From JAPPLB01 sp965218555 (GTDB lineage: Bacteria > Acidobacteriota > Terriglobia > Bryobacterales > UBA6623), in the NCBI GenBank assembly GCA_965218555.1, contig OZ244625.1, forward strand, positions 4,960,001 to 5,024,000: a stretch of 64,000 nt of DNA, written 5' to 3'. Below, piece by piece: positions 1-8,042 of this stretch (positions are counted from its first letter, which is position 1; each line of letters begins with the position of its first letter). The translations under genes and the position numbers were made by a program. The notes beneath the pieces were generated by a model, which worked only from the letters and a program-made list of their open reading frames with translations, had not been told where the DNA came from and did not search any database.

Positions 1-660
1 GGGCATCGAGAGAAGATCGGAGAGCGCTTCGAGCGTGATCGACAAGCGCTGTTAGCGCTGCCGGCAGCGGCGTATGAGGCCTGCGAGACACGTCCTGGGA
101 GAGTGACGTCGTTGTCGCTGGTGCGCTACCACACCAACGACTACTCGGTGCCGACCAAGTACGGACACCGCCAAGTGCTCATCAAGGGCTATGTGGACAA
201 AGTCGTCATCTGCGCCGGCAGCGAGGAGATCGCACGGCATCGGCGCAGCTATGGGCGTGAGGGGCTGATCTTTCACCCGCTGCACTATCTGGCCCTACTG
301 GAGCGCAAGACCGGAGCACTCGAGCAAGCAGCGCCGCTGGAAGGCTGGCAGTTGCCCGAGGAGTTTGCTGGACTGCGCCGGCTGCTCGAAGCGCGGCTCG
401 GCAAGGCTGGAGCTCGAGAGTATGTCCAGGTACTGCGTCTGCTCGAGGACGTTCCGCTCGAAGAAGTCCGTGCTGCCGTAGGGGACGCCTTACGGCTCGG
501 CGCGATCTCTTTCGATGCCGTCAAGCATCTCGTGCTGTGTCGCATCGAACAGCGCCCACCCCGGCTGGAACTTGAGAATTATCCCCATCTGCCCACGGCG
601 CGGGTGGCGAGGACCGCAGCGGCGGACTATCTGGCGCTGGTGGACGCGGGAGCCGAGTGA
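1..660 (+). CDS. istA: IS21-family transposase IstA, C-terminal part (5' end truncated by window)
   Basis: The frame is open from the first base and ends at 660, giving about 219 residues of the C-terminal portion. The visible part has the IstA C-terminal beta-barrel-like segment (RYHTNDYSVPTKYGHR) and the usual downstream region after the catalytic core, which lies upstream of the window. Its stop overlaps the GTG start of istB (GTGA), the translationally coupled arrangement known for IS21 operons. IstA is the DDE recombinase that cuts and joins the IS ends, with IstB as ATP-dependent partner. An internal ATG at 103 is not the real start. Confidence 0.85.
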   Translation, partial: GHREKIGERFERDRQALLALPAAAYEACETRPGRVTSLSLVRYHTNDYSVPTKYGHRQVLIKGYVDKVVICAGSEEIARHRRSYGREGLIFHPLHYLALLERKTGALEQAAPLEGWQLPEEFAGLRRLLEARLGKAGAREYVQVLRLLEDVPLEEVRAAVGDALRLGAISFDAVKHLVLCRIEQRPPRLELENYPHLPTARVARTAAADYLALVDAGAE

Positions 661-1424
661 CGGCCAAGCCGAAAGTGCTGCTGGAAGCGCAGCTGAAGGC
701 GCTGCGGCTGCCGACCTTCCTGCGCGAGTACGACAAAGTGGCGCGGCAATGCGCGGCCGAAGGTCTGGACTGTCCGCGCTATCTGCTGCGACTCAGTGAG
801 CTGGAGCTGCTCGATCGCGAACAGCGCGCCACCGAGCGCCGCATCAAGACCGCCAAGTTCCCGGTGCTCAAGAGCCTGGAGACCTTCGAGTTCCGCTCGA
901 TTCCGTCGCTGAACAAGAGCTTGGTCCTGGAGCTGGCGCGCTCGGAGTATCTGGATCGCAGAGAGAACGTGCTGGCGCTGGGCAACTCCGGTACGGGCAA
1001 GACGCACCTTGCCCTGGCGTTGGGGCTGGCCGCTTGTCAGAAAGGCTATCGGGTCCGCTTTGCCACCGCCGCGGCGCTGGTCCACGAGTTGCTCGAGGCG
1101 CGTGACGACAAACGTCTCCTGCGCTTGCAAAAACAGCTGGCCAAGCAAGACCTGCTGATCGTCGACGAGCTGGGCTACGTCCCCTTGTCGAAGACGGGCT
1201 CGGAGTTACTGTTCGAGATCTTCAGCCAGCGCTACGAGCGGGCCTCGACGCTGGTCACCTCGAACCTGCCCTTCAACGAGTGGACGGAGATCTTCGGCTC
1301 CGAGCGGCTGACCGGCGCTTTGCTGGATCGTCTCACCCACCACGTCCATATCTTGGAGATGAACGCCGAGAGCTACCGTCTCCAGCAGAGTAAGCGTTCC
1401 CGGAAGCGTTCTTCCTCCCCCTGA
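657..1424 (+). CDS. istB: IS21-family helper ATPase IstB
   Basis: This is a 255-residue AAA+ ATPase that loads or activates the IstA transposase on target DNA. Walker A is GNSGTGKTH (residues 109-117) and Walker B is LLIVDELGY with the Asp-Glu pair at 170-171. It starts at GTG 657 inside the istA stop codon, so translation is probably coupled. Length and motif spacing are normal for IstB, although the C-terminus is short and basic/serine-rich (KRSRKRSSSP). The gene looks intact. Confidence 0.9.
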   Translation: MTAKPKVLLEAQLKALRLPTFLREYDKVARQCAAEGLDCPRYLLRLSELELLDREQRATERRIKTAKFPVLKSLETFEFRSIPSLNKSLVLELARSEYLDRRENVLALGNSGTGKTHLALALGLAACQKGYRVRFATAAALVHELLEARDDKRLLRLQKQLAKQDLLIVDELGYVPLSKTGSELLFEIFSQRYERASTLVTSNLPFNEWTEIFGSERLTGALLDRLTHHVHILEMNAESYRLQQSKRSRKRSSSP

Positions 1425-1560
1425 TCCCCCCGCCCAGCCGCCGGCTGTTTCGAGGGGCTTCCACTACGTCCGGGGCCGCCTTAACAGGCGTCCCCCGACT
1501 TCGCTCCAGCCCCCAAAACAGCCGCTTTCAGAAACGAGTCCTATCCCCGAGATGGTCTAC

Positions 1561-1603
1561 TTTTACTCCGCCCCAGTGGCCTAATTTTGCTCCGCCCTTG
1601 ACA
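1561..1603 (+). repeat. IS21 right-end terminal repeats
   Basis: Two 12-bp direct repeats, TTTTACTCCGCC (1561-1572) and TTTTGCTCCGCC (1585-1596), lie 24 bp apart immediately inside the IS end. IS21-family elements carry multiple transposase-binding repeats at each end, and these fit that role. The outermost bases are ...CTTGACA. Confidence 0.65.
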
Positions 1604-1639
1604 GTTGCCGGACCCATCGGCTCCGGCGCGTCGCGTGGC

Positions 1640-2950
1640 CTAAGCCTTCCCCTCTGTTTCCTCCCGGAACGGATCGAGCTTGTCGGCTCGGATCCTCGTA
1701 ACCAGCCAGATCGAGATTGCCGCCGTCAAAAGCCCGAAAACGAAGCTGGCTGGAAATCCGAAGTGGTCGGCCAGGGCGCCGTGGGTGGCCGGAGCAAAGG
1801 CCGAGGCCGGCGAGCTCAGGTTGAGCAGCGTGAGATTGCTGGGGCCGGCGGCCACCGGCGAGATCACGGCCCCGAAATTGGGCATGTAGGCCCCCCCGAG
1901 CTCTCCAGCTCCCATGAATCCAAACGCCAACAGGTACGGATAGCCCGGCACCACCCATGCCCACAGGATGCCGGCCGCCAACAGGCCGATGGTGGCCATC
2001 GCCCCGGCCCGCAGGCCGTAACGCAAAGACAGTTGCCCCAGGAAATAGCCGCCAACCGCCTTGAAACCAAAGCGAAGCGCCATCATCAGCCCGGCAAAGT
2101 CTTTCGACTCCCTTCCTAGAGCGACTTTGGAGTACAGAGAAAGATTCGGGAGCGCGTTCAGGCTGCAGTGCCACAGCCAGTACCCAAGCCACAACAGCCC
2201 CAGCGAACGAGAGGAGGCGAAGTCCCGGATTCTCATGAGCCAATAACCGAAGAAAGGCTTGCGGGGCCTGTCCGCTACAGCAGCCAGCCGATAGCGGCGC
2301 ACCAGCCCGGCGCGCATCACGATGCAGGGCACCGCAATCAGGTAAAGGAGGGCAAAGTCATAGGGGAAAGAGATGCCGGGAGTGCCCGGATAGAGGATGT
2401 ACTGGGCTCCCAGCGAGCCGAGCACGGCTGACAAGGGACCGTAGGAGTAGGTCAGTTTCATGGCCCGCACGCGCCCGTCAACGGTCGTGCCCCGGGTCAA
2501 ACATTGGAACTGAAAGACCTGTGTCAGTGACCCGGAAAATCCCTGCAAAAGCCCCTGCATCATCAAGGCGCCGACGACGACATCACTGGGCAGGGTAAGA
2601 ATCAGCGTCAGGAAAACAAGAAACAGCAAAGAGGCGGTTGCGACCGAAGCCCACACGACCACAGAACGCTCGAGCCGGTGCGGGACCAGCCAAGCGCCCA
2701 ACAGGGGCGCCACTTGCCCGAACTGGTAAAAGCTGAGCGGCAGATTGGCGACGGTCGCGCTGGTCCCGAGCTTGTCGCAAAGAGCCGCCTGCACCAGGCC
2801 GATGTAGGCGACAGGCGCCGAGAAGTACATCAGGAGTTGACCGTACAAAAAGATCCGGCCATTGTGGCGGTTCATCTCCTCGGTGATCGGTCCCTTCGGA
2901 GAAGGCGATTCTTGCGAGGGGCTATGCGCGGCCGAGGAGTGATTCTCCAT
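1640..2950 (-). CDS. Major facilitator superfamily transporter
   Basis: This polytopic inner-membrane protein has about 12 hydrophobic segments and the general MFS layout; I do not recognise a substrate. The frame is open from 2983, but I prefer the ATG at 2950 (MENHSS), giving 436 residues, because the extra 11 residues add nothing family-like. A third Met (MNRHNG) sits just before the first membrane segment. The N-terminal tail is polar and proline/serine-rich. The stop at 1640-1642 lies 36 bp from the IS21 right terminus, so the element landed downstream of the gene without damaging it. Neighbours give no clue to the cargo. Confidence 0.75.
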   Translation of the reverse strand: MENHSSAAHSPSQESPSPKGPITEEMNRHNGRIFLYGQLLMYFSAPVAYIGLVQAALCDKLGTSATVANLPLSFYQFGQVAPLLGAWLVPHRLERSVVVWASVATASLLFLVFLTLILTLPSDVVVGALMMQGLLQGFSGSLTQVFQFQCLTRGTTVDGRVRAMKLTYSYGPLSAVLGSLGAQYILYPGTPGISFPYDFALLYLIAVPCIVMRAGLVRRYRLAAVADRPRKPFFGYWLMRIRDFASSRSLGLLWLGYWLWHCSLNALPNLSLYSKVALGRESKDFAGLMMALRFGFKAVGGYFLGQLSLRYGLRAGAMATIGLLAAGILWAWVVPGYPYLLAFGFMGAGELGGAYMPNFGAVISPVAAGPSNLTLLNLSSPASAFAPATHGALADHFGFPASFVFGLLTAAISIWLVTRIRADKLDPFREETEGKA

Positions 2951-3288
2951 GTTGCTGCTGCTATCCGGCGAACGAAAACACACCCAGACCTGCGACGCTG
3001 CTCTTCGTTGCCAGTCTCAGAGATCCGTGCATGGCTGAATGATTCCTTCGCGGAGCGGCATCAATCCACCCCGAAACGCCTGTCGGCCCGAGCAGCCCAC
3101 GGTTGCGTGCGACGCGTTCTTAGGCTACCCCGCCGATCGGGCCGAATAGCGGAGAGCAGAATAGCAGAAGAGCCAGAAGCATGACATTGCCAAGCCTGCA
3201 GGTGCGTCTTGCACCGTTCGTCACAGCTGGAAACAGAAGCTTCCCGTGCGAGACGCCAGCCGGCACGACAGGGCATAGAGGCTCACGG
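2951..3288. other. Intergenic region, no gene recognised
   Basis: The 338 bases lie between the MFS gene and the membrane HExxH gene, both on the minus strand. Short open frames here have no family-like sequence and overlap each other in several frames. I see no RNA gene, convincing terminator or repeat. Confidence 0.4.
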
Positions 3289-3957
3289 CTATGGAAGCAG
3301 CAGCGGCCCAAGAAAGCCCTGATAGACCGCAACCCCTATCGCTATTCCAGCGACCATGGACATGACGGCGGTCCAGCGCCGGTCGCGTGGAAAGTATCTC
3401 GCCAGCCACACCCATGAACCGACGAGGGCAATGACTCCCGGCAAGGTCAGGACACCCAGGGGAACGCTAGTCAACATTGACAGCACACATTCGTCACAGC
3501 CGCTTCGCACCGTAGCGCCAAACGCCTCGAGCAGGACTATGGACACCGGGGCCACGATGCGCAGGTTGGAGAGATACCCGACCGCCACCAGCAACGGGTG
3601 CGCGCGCCACTTCTCGCACAGACAGCAACACGCGATCACAACGCTGTAGGTAGCCACCAAGCCCATACCGAATCCTGCCGCGGCTCCCCACAGCGGGGCC
3701 AGCTCCACGGCGGTCGCGAAGTCACCTTTCATCACGAACTGAATGAACGCGCCGCTCTCTCGCCAGCCCGCGGAACTGTAGTGCAACGTTGCCTCCGGCA
3801 GGCCAAGTGCCCAGAAGACGAGGAAATGACCCAGCTCGTGTGAGAGAACCGCCACCGGCGCCGCGGCTGCACCACTCAAGAACCACCGAAGTGCAATGCG
3901 CCCTCGCGAATCGTGTTCCTGTTCCGCGCCCGCGAATTCCATGCTCGTCGTCACCAC
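3289..3957 (-). CDS. Membrane protein with HExxH metallopeptidase-like motif
   Basis: This 222-residue protein has several hydrophobic segments and a HELGH motif (residues 40-44) inside the first of them (roughly 30-55). An HExxH at the start of a membrane helix is typical of site-2-type (M50-like) intramembrane metalloproteases. The second metal ligand motif of M50 (usually NxxPxxxLDG) is not obvious, so protease activity is only a possibility. A Cys cluster (ACCCLC) lies near residue 110. It is divergent from the gene at 4132 with about 170 bp between them. Alternative reading: an uncharacterised membrane protein with a structural zinc site. Confidence 0.6.
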   Translation of the reverse strand: MVTTSMEFAGAEQEHDSRGRIALRWFLSGAAAAPVAVLSHELGHFLVFWALGLPEATLHYSSAGWRESGAFIQFVMKGDFATAVELAPLWGAAAGFGMGLVATYSVVIACCCLCEKWRAHPLLVAVGYLSNLRIVAPVSIVLLEAFGATVRSGCDECVLSMLTSVPLGVLTLPGVIALVGSWVWLARYFPRDRRWTAVMSMVAGIAIGVAVYQGFLGPLLLP

Positions 3958-4131
3958 GCAAGCTTGCCCGCGAAGGCCCTTCGGAGGTCAGCCCTCGGTT
4001 ACCGTTTCGACTATAGCCGATGGTGCAATAAAGAGCCCTTTGGTTTTCGCGCAGAAGCCGCGGTCACCTTCATAAATGACCGGCAGCGGCCACTTCAAGT
4101 ATCCTGATTTATCAGGGATACCGGAGCCATC

Positions 4132-4731
4132 ATGTTTCATCTCGACAGCTACAGCTCGAAGATCCAATCCATCCTGCAGTCACACGAAGCAGGTCGGCGC
4201 CTCATGCCGCTGGCGCCACGTAGCCCACTGCAGGGCGAAGGGCTCGACCTGCTCAAGAATATGCGCGTCGACGAGTTGTTCGACGGGGCTCCTATCGCCG
4301 CATCCGACTTTGCCGAATGCGTTCGCAGCGCTCTGTTCCTTTACTTTTCTGATCTCGACCGCTCACACAAGATCTCCCAAAACGTTCGCTCGACCACGGG
4401 CAGCTTCTGGCACGGCATCATGCACCGTCAGGAACCCGACTTCAGCAACTCGAAGTACTGGTTCCGCAAAGTCTCGAATCACGAGGTTTTCCCGGCGGTT
4501 CGCGCAACGGCCTTGGAACGATGGGCCGCCGCCGGCGAAGAAGGCGCGAAGCGTCTGCAAGCAGCGGCAGAGAGCCGCCCTCAGTGGGACCCCTTGTGGT
4601 TCATCGACCAGTGCGAGGCGGTCCGGCACGGTTCTGCTGCCGAGCTTGAGGCTCCTCTCAAGGAAGCCCAGCGTATCGAGTGGCAGATCCTGTTCGATTA
4701 CTGCTGCCGGAAGGCTGTTGCGGCCAACTGA
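4132..4731 (+). CDS. Conserved hypothetical protein (function unknown)
   Basis: This is a 199-residue soluble protein without signal peptide or membrane segment. The centre carries a distinctive stretch, FWHGIMHRQEPDFSN, followed by KYWFRKV; I recall similar HxIMHRxEpDFsNxKYWfR blocks in uncharacterised proteins of acidobacteria and planctomycetes. I know no function. The conserved His, Glu, Asp and Asn residues could form an active site, but that is conjecture. ATG start at 4132. No operon partner: the next gene begins about 200 bp downstream. Confidence 0.7.
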   Translation: MFHLDSYSSKIQSILQSHEAGRRLMPLAPRSPLQGEGLDLLKNMRVDELFDGAPIAASDFAECVRSALFLYFSDLDRSHKISQNVRSTTGSFWHGIMHRQEPDFSNSKYWFRKVSNHEVFPAVRATALERWAAAGEEGAKRLQAAAESRPQWDPLWFIDQCEAVRHGSAAELEAPLKEAQRIEWQILFDYCCRKAVAAN

Positions 4732-4927
4732 ACCGTCTGAACCAGTGCCAGGGAATCAGATTCTTGAAGTCAACCGAAGATCGTCTTGACCCATCTGGTC
4801 AGCGCTGTATTTCGAACTTGCTCAGAGAGCTCGGTGACAGCCGGAGGAATCCTCTGCCCGAGAGCTTGCTTCCTTGCAATTCAGACTGGGCGTGGGTTAA
4901 AAGGGAGAAAGCAAAGACGGTATCCGC

Positions 4928-5719
4928 GTGAACGATCTCACCACCCTTCGGCAGCAGCTTACTGACAACGGGTATTGCGATCTGGGAAAACTGATTCCTT
5001 CAGACCAGATCGACCGGGTCCGGCTGGAAGTCACCCGCGACGTTTGGGAACACAGCCTCAAAGAGAGGCCGAAGGGGTACGTGCCGGGATTTTTGCGATT
5101 CAATCAATCGCTTGCTCCCTTTCTGACCCATCCACGCTTGCTCGGACTGGCGGAGTCCGTTCTCGGTCCGCACGTTCGCATCTCGATGTTTACGGGATCG
5201 GTCAACGCTCCCGGTCTGACTCGTGGCCGGCTCCATGCCGATTGGCCGTTCAACCAGCGCAGCCGGGCACATGTCCCTGCCCCATATCCCGACGCCGTGT
5301 TCCATCTGGTCACCTTTTGGATGTTGACTGATTTCCGGCCCGAAAACGGCGCAACGATCATCGTGCCCGGCAGTCACAAGAAGGACTGGAATCCCAGCGC
5401 CGACGCCCATGCCGACAAGCCCCACCCCGGCGAGAACCGCTTGATCGGTGAAGCCGGAACAGTGATTGTTTTTGACGCTCGGCTCTGGCACGCCGAAGCA
5501 CCCAACGTGAGCACTGAGGAACGAGTATCCGTCATCGTCCGATACGCGCCCTGGTGGCTGAATCTGGATACGTTGCGGCCCGGAACGGTCGATCATCGCA
5601 ACATTGTGGAAGCTAACGGGGGCCGGGACTCGGTTGTTCCCGGGCTTCCGCGGGAGGTCTTCGAGCGTCTGCCCGAAAACGTGAAACCGTTGCTGCATTA
5701 CTCCGTCGAGGGGAGCTAG
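4928..5719 (+). CDS. Phytanoyl-CoA dioxygenase (PhyH) family Fe(II)/2-oxoglutarate oxygenase
   Basis: This 263-residue PhyH-family oxygenase would hydroxylate a small organic substrate using 2-oxoglutarate, O2 and Fe(II); the substrate cannot be inferred. The iron triad is visible: H103-x-D105 in RLHADWP and distal H188 in RLWHAEAPN. An Arg following in RVSVIVRY (199 or 205) is a good candidate for 2-oxoglutarate binding. PGSHKKDW (147-154) is a typical PhyH turn. I use the GTG start at 4928; a purine-rich GGGAGAAAG lies upstream. The stop codon (5717-5719) overlaps the stop of a convergent IS481 transposase remnant, so the C-terminal end may have been altered by the insertion. Confidence 0.85.
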   Translation: MNDLTTLRQQLTDNGYCDLGKLIPSDQIDRVRLEVTRDVWEHSLKERPKGYVPGFLRFNQSLAPFLTHPRLLGLAESVLGPHVRISMFTGSVNAPGLTRGRLHADWPFNQRSRAHVPAPYPDAVFHLVTFWMLTDFRPENGATIIVPGSHKKDWNPSADAHADKPHPGENRLIGEAGTVIVFDARLWHAEAPNVSTEERVSVIVRYAPWWLNLDTLRPGTVDHRNIVEANGGRDSVVPGLPREVFERLPENVKPLLHYSVEGS

Positions 5720-5933
5720 GTGTGGCACCTCAACAGGTTGTCCCCGGTCAGGCCGAGTCGGCTGTTGGGCGGCTTGGTGTTGAGACTGGCGTGTAGCCGG
5801 TGCCAATGGTAGCGGTGGAGCCGGTACCTGAGGTGTTGGGCACTCTGGATGGAGGTGTCGTGGTGTGAGCGTAGGCCCACTCACGCAGTGCGGTCCGGAT
5901 GAAGCGTTCAGCTTTGCCGTTGGTACGGACGGA
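5716..5933 (-). pseudogene. IS481-family transposase remnant (C-terminal end, frameshifted)
   Basis: On the minus strand one frame reads RTNGKAERFIRTALREW (5927 downward), the C-terminal end of the IS481 DDE integrase core that contains the catalytic Glu. The frame then shifts around 5862. A second frame continues HRYHWHRLHASLN and KPPNSRLGLTGDNLLR to a stop at 5716-5718. Together these match the end of an IS481 transposase, with no upstream catalytic Asp residues present. The remnant is truncated at its 5' side and frameshifted, so it is dead. Between 5934 and 6202 I see nothing recognisable. Confidence 0.8.
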
Positions 5934-6202
5934 CTCTCGATTTTTCACGAGCACTTTGGCACGTACGCCTGTAGTTAGATCCCTTAGGTTGTCCGGAAGT
6001 AGCGCCACCACGCCTGAGGAAAACACAGCCCAGGCAAGCTGACCCACAGCAGCAGAGGGCTGGCGCCCCACGTCGAGGTACAAGCCGGCCGCAAGGTAGA
6101 AGTCGGGTTTGAGCGGCTAATGTCCAAGAGAATCTTTGATTAGAAGAATCGCCCAGCCCTGTACACTGGAAACGGATTGCTCAGAGAGGTTGAGAGAGGC
6201 AG

Positions 6203-7435
6203 ATGAAGACGAACGCGCTACCATCGACCCGCCGAGAGTTCGTGCGTCAAGGCGCGGGTGTTGTTGCCGGCATGGCGGCGACCCGGGTCCCGGCTGGGGC
6301 ACGGCCGACGGCTCGGACGGTAAATATCGGAATCGTCGGCGGGCGGTTTGGCAGGAGCTTCCAGTGGCATTTGCACCCGCACTGCAAGGTGGAGGCGGTT
6401 TGCGACATTCAGCCGCAAGCTTTGCGGGATTTGTCAGAGGTGTACCGATGCGGAAACATCTACGACAACTTCCAGGCAATGCTTAAGCATCCCGACCTCG
6501 ATGCGGTCGGTGTGTTTACGCCCGCGCCGCTACACGAGTGGATGGCCACTACGGCGATGAAAGCGGGAAAGCACGTTATCAGTGCGGTGCCTGCCGGGTT
6601 GTCGGTTGAAGAACTGGAGCGGCTGATCGACACAGTTCGCGAGACCGGAATGCGGTACATGATGGCGGAGACGAGCTACTACCGTCCCGAGATCATGACC
6701 TGCCGAGAATGGGCGAAAGAAGGCAAGTTCGGCACGATTTTTTACAGCGAGTCGGAATACCATCATGAGGGGTTGATCGAGCTGATGTATGACGACCGGG
6801 GCCTGCCGACTTGGCGTCACGGGTTTCCACCGTTTTGGTACCCGACGCATTGCACGGGGATGATTGTCCCCGTAACCGGCGAGCGGCTGGTGGAGGTGCA
6901 GGCGATAGGATGGGGCGACGGGCATGAGGTCGTCCGGACCAACCGTTACCAAAACCCGTTTTGGAGTGCGACTGGTTTCTTCAAGACATCCGGTGGACAT
7001 GCCAGCCGCATTGCGGTGTTTTGGCACGTGGCGGCGGGCGGAACGGAGCGCGCGCATTTCTACGGTGACCGCCGCTCTTACATCATGCACCGGCCGGAAG
7101 GTTCGCCGGACACGGTCGTCGAGATTCTCCAAGACGGCAAGATGGTCATCGACGGCAACGGTTACCCGGCGGGACGGGTGCGCAGCCAGCCTTTCGATCA
7201 GCCGGATCACTTGGAGAAGCTGCCTGAACCGTTGCGGGTAAAAACCGGCCACGGCAATTCACACACGTTCCTGACTCATGAATTCGTTCAGTCGATCGTC
7301 GAAGATCGGCACCCGAGTGTGAATGTGTGGGAAGCCGTGGCGTACACGCTGCCGGGGCTCGTAGCCCACGAGTCCGCGCTGAACGACGGTGCGCCCCTCA
7401 AGATCAGGGACTACGGGCGTCCGCCTGAGTCTTGA
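6203..7435 (+). CDS. Tat-exported Gfo/Idh/MocA-family oxidoreductase
   Basis: This 410-residue protein has a twin-arginine leader (STRREFVRQGAGVVAG, residues 8-23), then a Rossmann NAD(P)-binding domain starting at TVNIGIVGGRFGR (39-51) and a C-terminal alpha/beta dimerisation/substrate domain. The family oxidises or reduces sugars, inositols and derivatives. The leader implies a periplasmic location, as in exported members such as glucose-fructose oxidoreductase. The usual E-K-P catalytic motif is replaced by SAVPAG (127-132), so the standard Lys is absent and the chemistry may be altered. ATG start with AGAGAGG 5-6 bases upstream. Its neighbours suggest a sugar or glycan role. Confidence 0.82.
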   Translation: MKTNALPSTRREFVRQGAGVVAGMAATRVPAGARPTARTVNIGIVGGRFGRSFQWHLHPHCKVEAVCDIQPQALRDLSEVYRCGNIYDNFQAMLKHPDLDAVGVFTPAPLHEWMATTAMKAGKHVISAVPAGLSVEELERLIDTVRETGMRYMMAETSYYRPEIMTCREWAKEGKFGTIFYSESEYHHEGLIELMYDDRGLPTWRHGFPPFWYPTHCTGMIVPVTGERLVEVQAIGWGDGHEVVRTNRYQNPFWSATGFFKTSGGHASRIAVFWHVAAGGTERAHFYGDRRSYIMHRPEGSPDTVVEILQDGKMVIDGNGYPAGRVRSQPFDQPDHLEKLPEPLRVKTGHGNSHTFLTHEFVQSIVEDRHPSVNVWEAVAYTLPGLVAHESALNDGAPLKIRDYGRPPES

Positions 7436-7691
7436 TTGCCGCAGAGCAGAGAAGGTCCGGACGCCCGCGTGGTGTGACTTGGCGGGCCGGCCCGGATGTA
7501 GGTCACGGGCGCTGCGCCATTTGTGGGCCTGCGTTGCTTTGCTTCAGAGCTGCGACCTGGGTGGAGTGGTGAGGACGGTCGTATCGGCCGGGCAGTGCAG
7601 TCCTCAAAGACTCGAACCACTATACGGCTTGCATACGCGCCCGGCTCTGAATGGACTTTCAACCGTTAGTCGATTTTTGCACGCCGCGGCC
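7436..7691. other. Intergenic, no gene recognised
   Basis: The 256 bases lie between the oxidoreductase and the truncated TPR gene. Open frames on both strands lack family-like sequence. No RNA gene or clear terminator is seen. Confidence 0.35.
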
Positions 7692-7988
7692 TTACCGAAT
7701 CTCCACCAGCAGCCTTCGAAGCTGACGCTTTTTCTCGTTCGCCTGAGCCTGCTTGAAAGTCTCGAAGGCGGACTTGCTTTCCTCGATCTTTCCAAGCTGC
7801 CGCAGCGTCGTGGCCAGCAGGTAGTGTGCGGAGGGCTCGTCGGGATTACGGACGGCCGCCCTGCGGAGAGCGGCTACAGCGTCGCCGTGACGTCCTTGTT
7901 CCAACAAGACTTTGCCGGAGAGAAGCTGTGCGCGCCAAGCGGCTCGGGCCTCTTCCTGACGGCCCTCTGACGCACTTCGCCTCCCCAT
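7692..7988 (-). pseudogene. TPR-repeat protein fragment, N-terminus replaced by a dispersed repeat
   Basis: The 98-codon frame encodes about two tetratricopeptide helical pairs (GKVLLEQGRHGDAVAALRRA, then a LLATTLRQLGKIEESKSAF helix pair) and ends in a basic tail (KKRQLRRLLVEIR). TPRs mediate protein-protein contacts and normally occur in longer arrays. The first 16 or so residues (MGRRSASEGRQEEARA) are encoded by a dispersed intergenic repeat related to copies at 47.35-47.9 kb. The simplest view is a larger TPR gene truncated by repeat insertion or rearrangement. It could still be expressed as a small protein. Confidence 0.55.
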
Positions 7989-8002
7989 GTGGGGAGATAT
8001 GC
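7930..8002 (-). repeat. Dispersed repeat copy (related to 47.35-47.9 kb units)
   Basis: Read on the minus strand the segment starts GCATATCTCC, contains GGGGAGGCGAAGTGCG and runs through GAGGCCCGAGCCGC. The same order of blocks occurs at 47354, 47651 and, truncated, 47869 (for example GCATTTCTC..., GTGGGGAGGCGAAGTGCG, GAGGCGCGAGCCGC). Identity by eye is roughly three quarters over about 70 bases. It overlaps the 5' end of the TPR fragment. Confidence 0.6.
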
Positions 8003-8042
8003 AGGCTAGTATTACAAGGACCGTTCCGAAGCCGAGGTTCAG

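Larger units (their letters stand above)
1..1603 (+). mobile_element. IS21-family insertion sequence, right-hand part (left end outside window)
   Basis: The element holds the 3' part of an IstA-type transposase, a complete IstB-type helper ATPase, a 180-bp non-coding tail and a right terminus. The terminus reads ...GCTCCGCCCTTGACA, so read inward the end begins 5'-TGTCAAGGGCGG, with the 5'-TG typical of IS21 ends. It lies 36 bp past the stop codon of the convergent MFS gene. The left end and target duplication are not in the window, so the exact boundary at 1603 is inferred from the terminal motif. It differs in sequence from the second IS21-like element at 52.2-54.3 kb. Confidence 0.8.

Noticed and set aside
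3120..3332. Short minus-strand frame ending in a hydrophobic stretch
   Set aside because: Overlaps several other random frames, has no signal of translation and no recognisable similarity.
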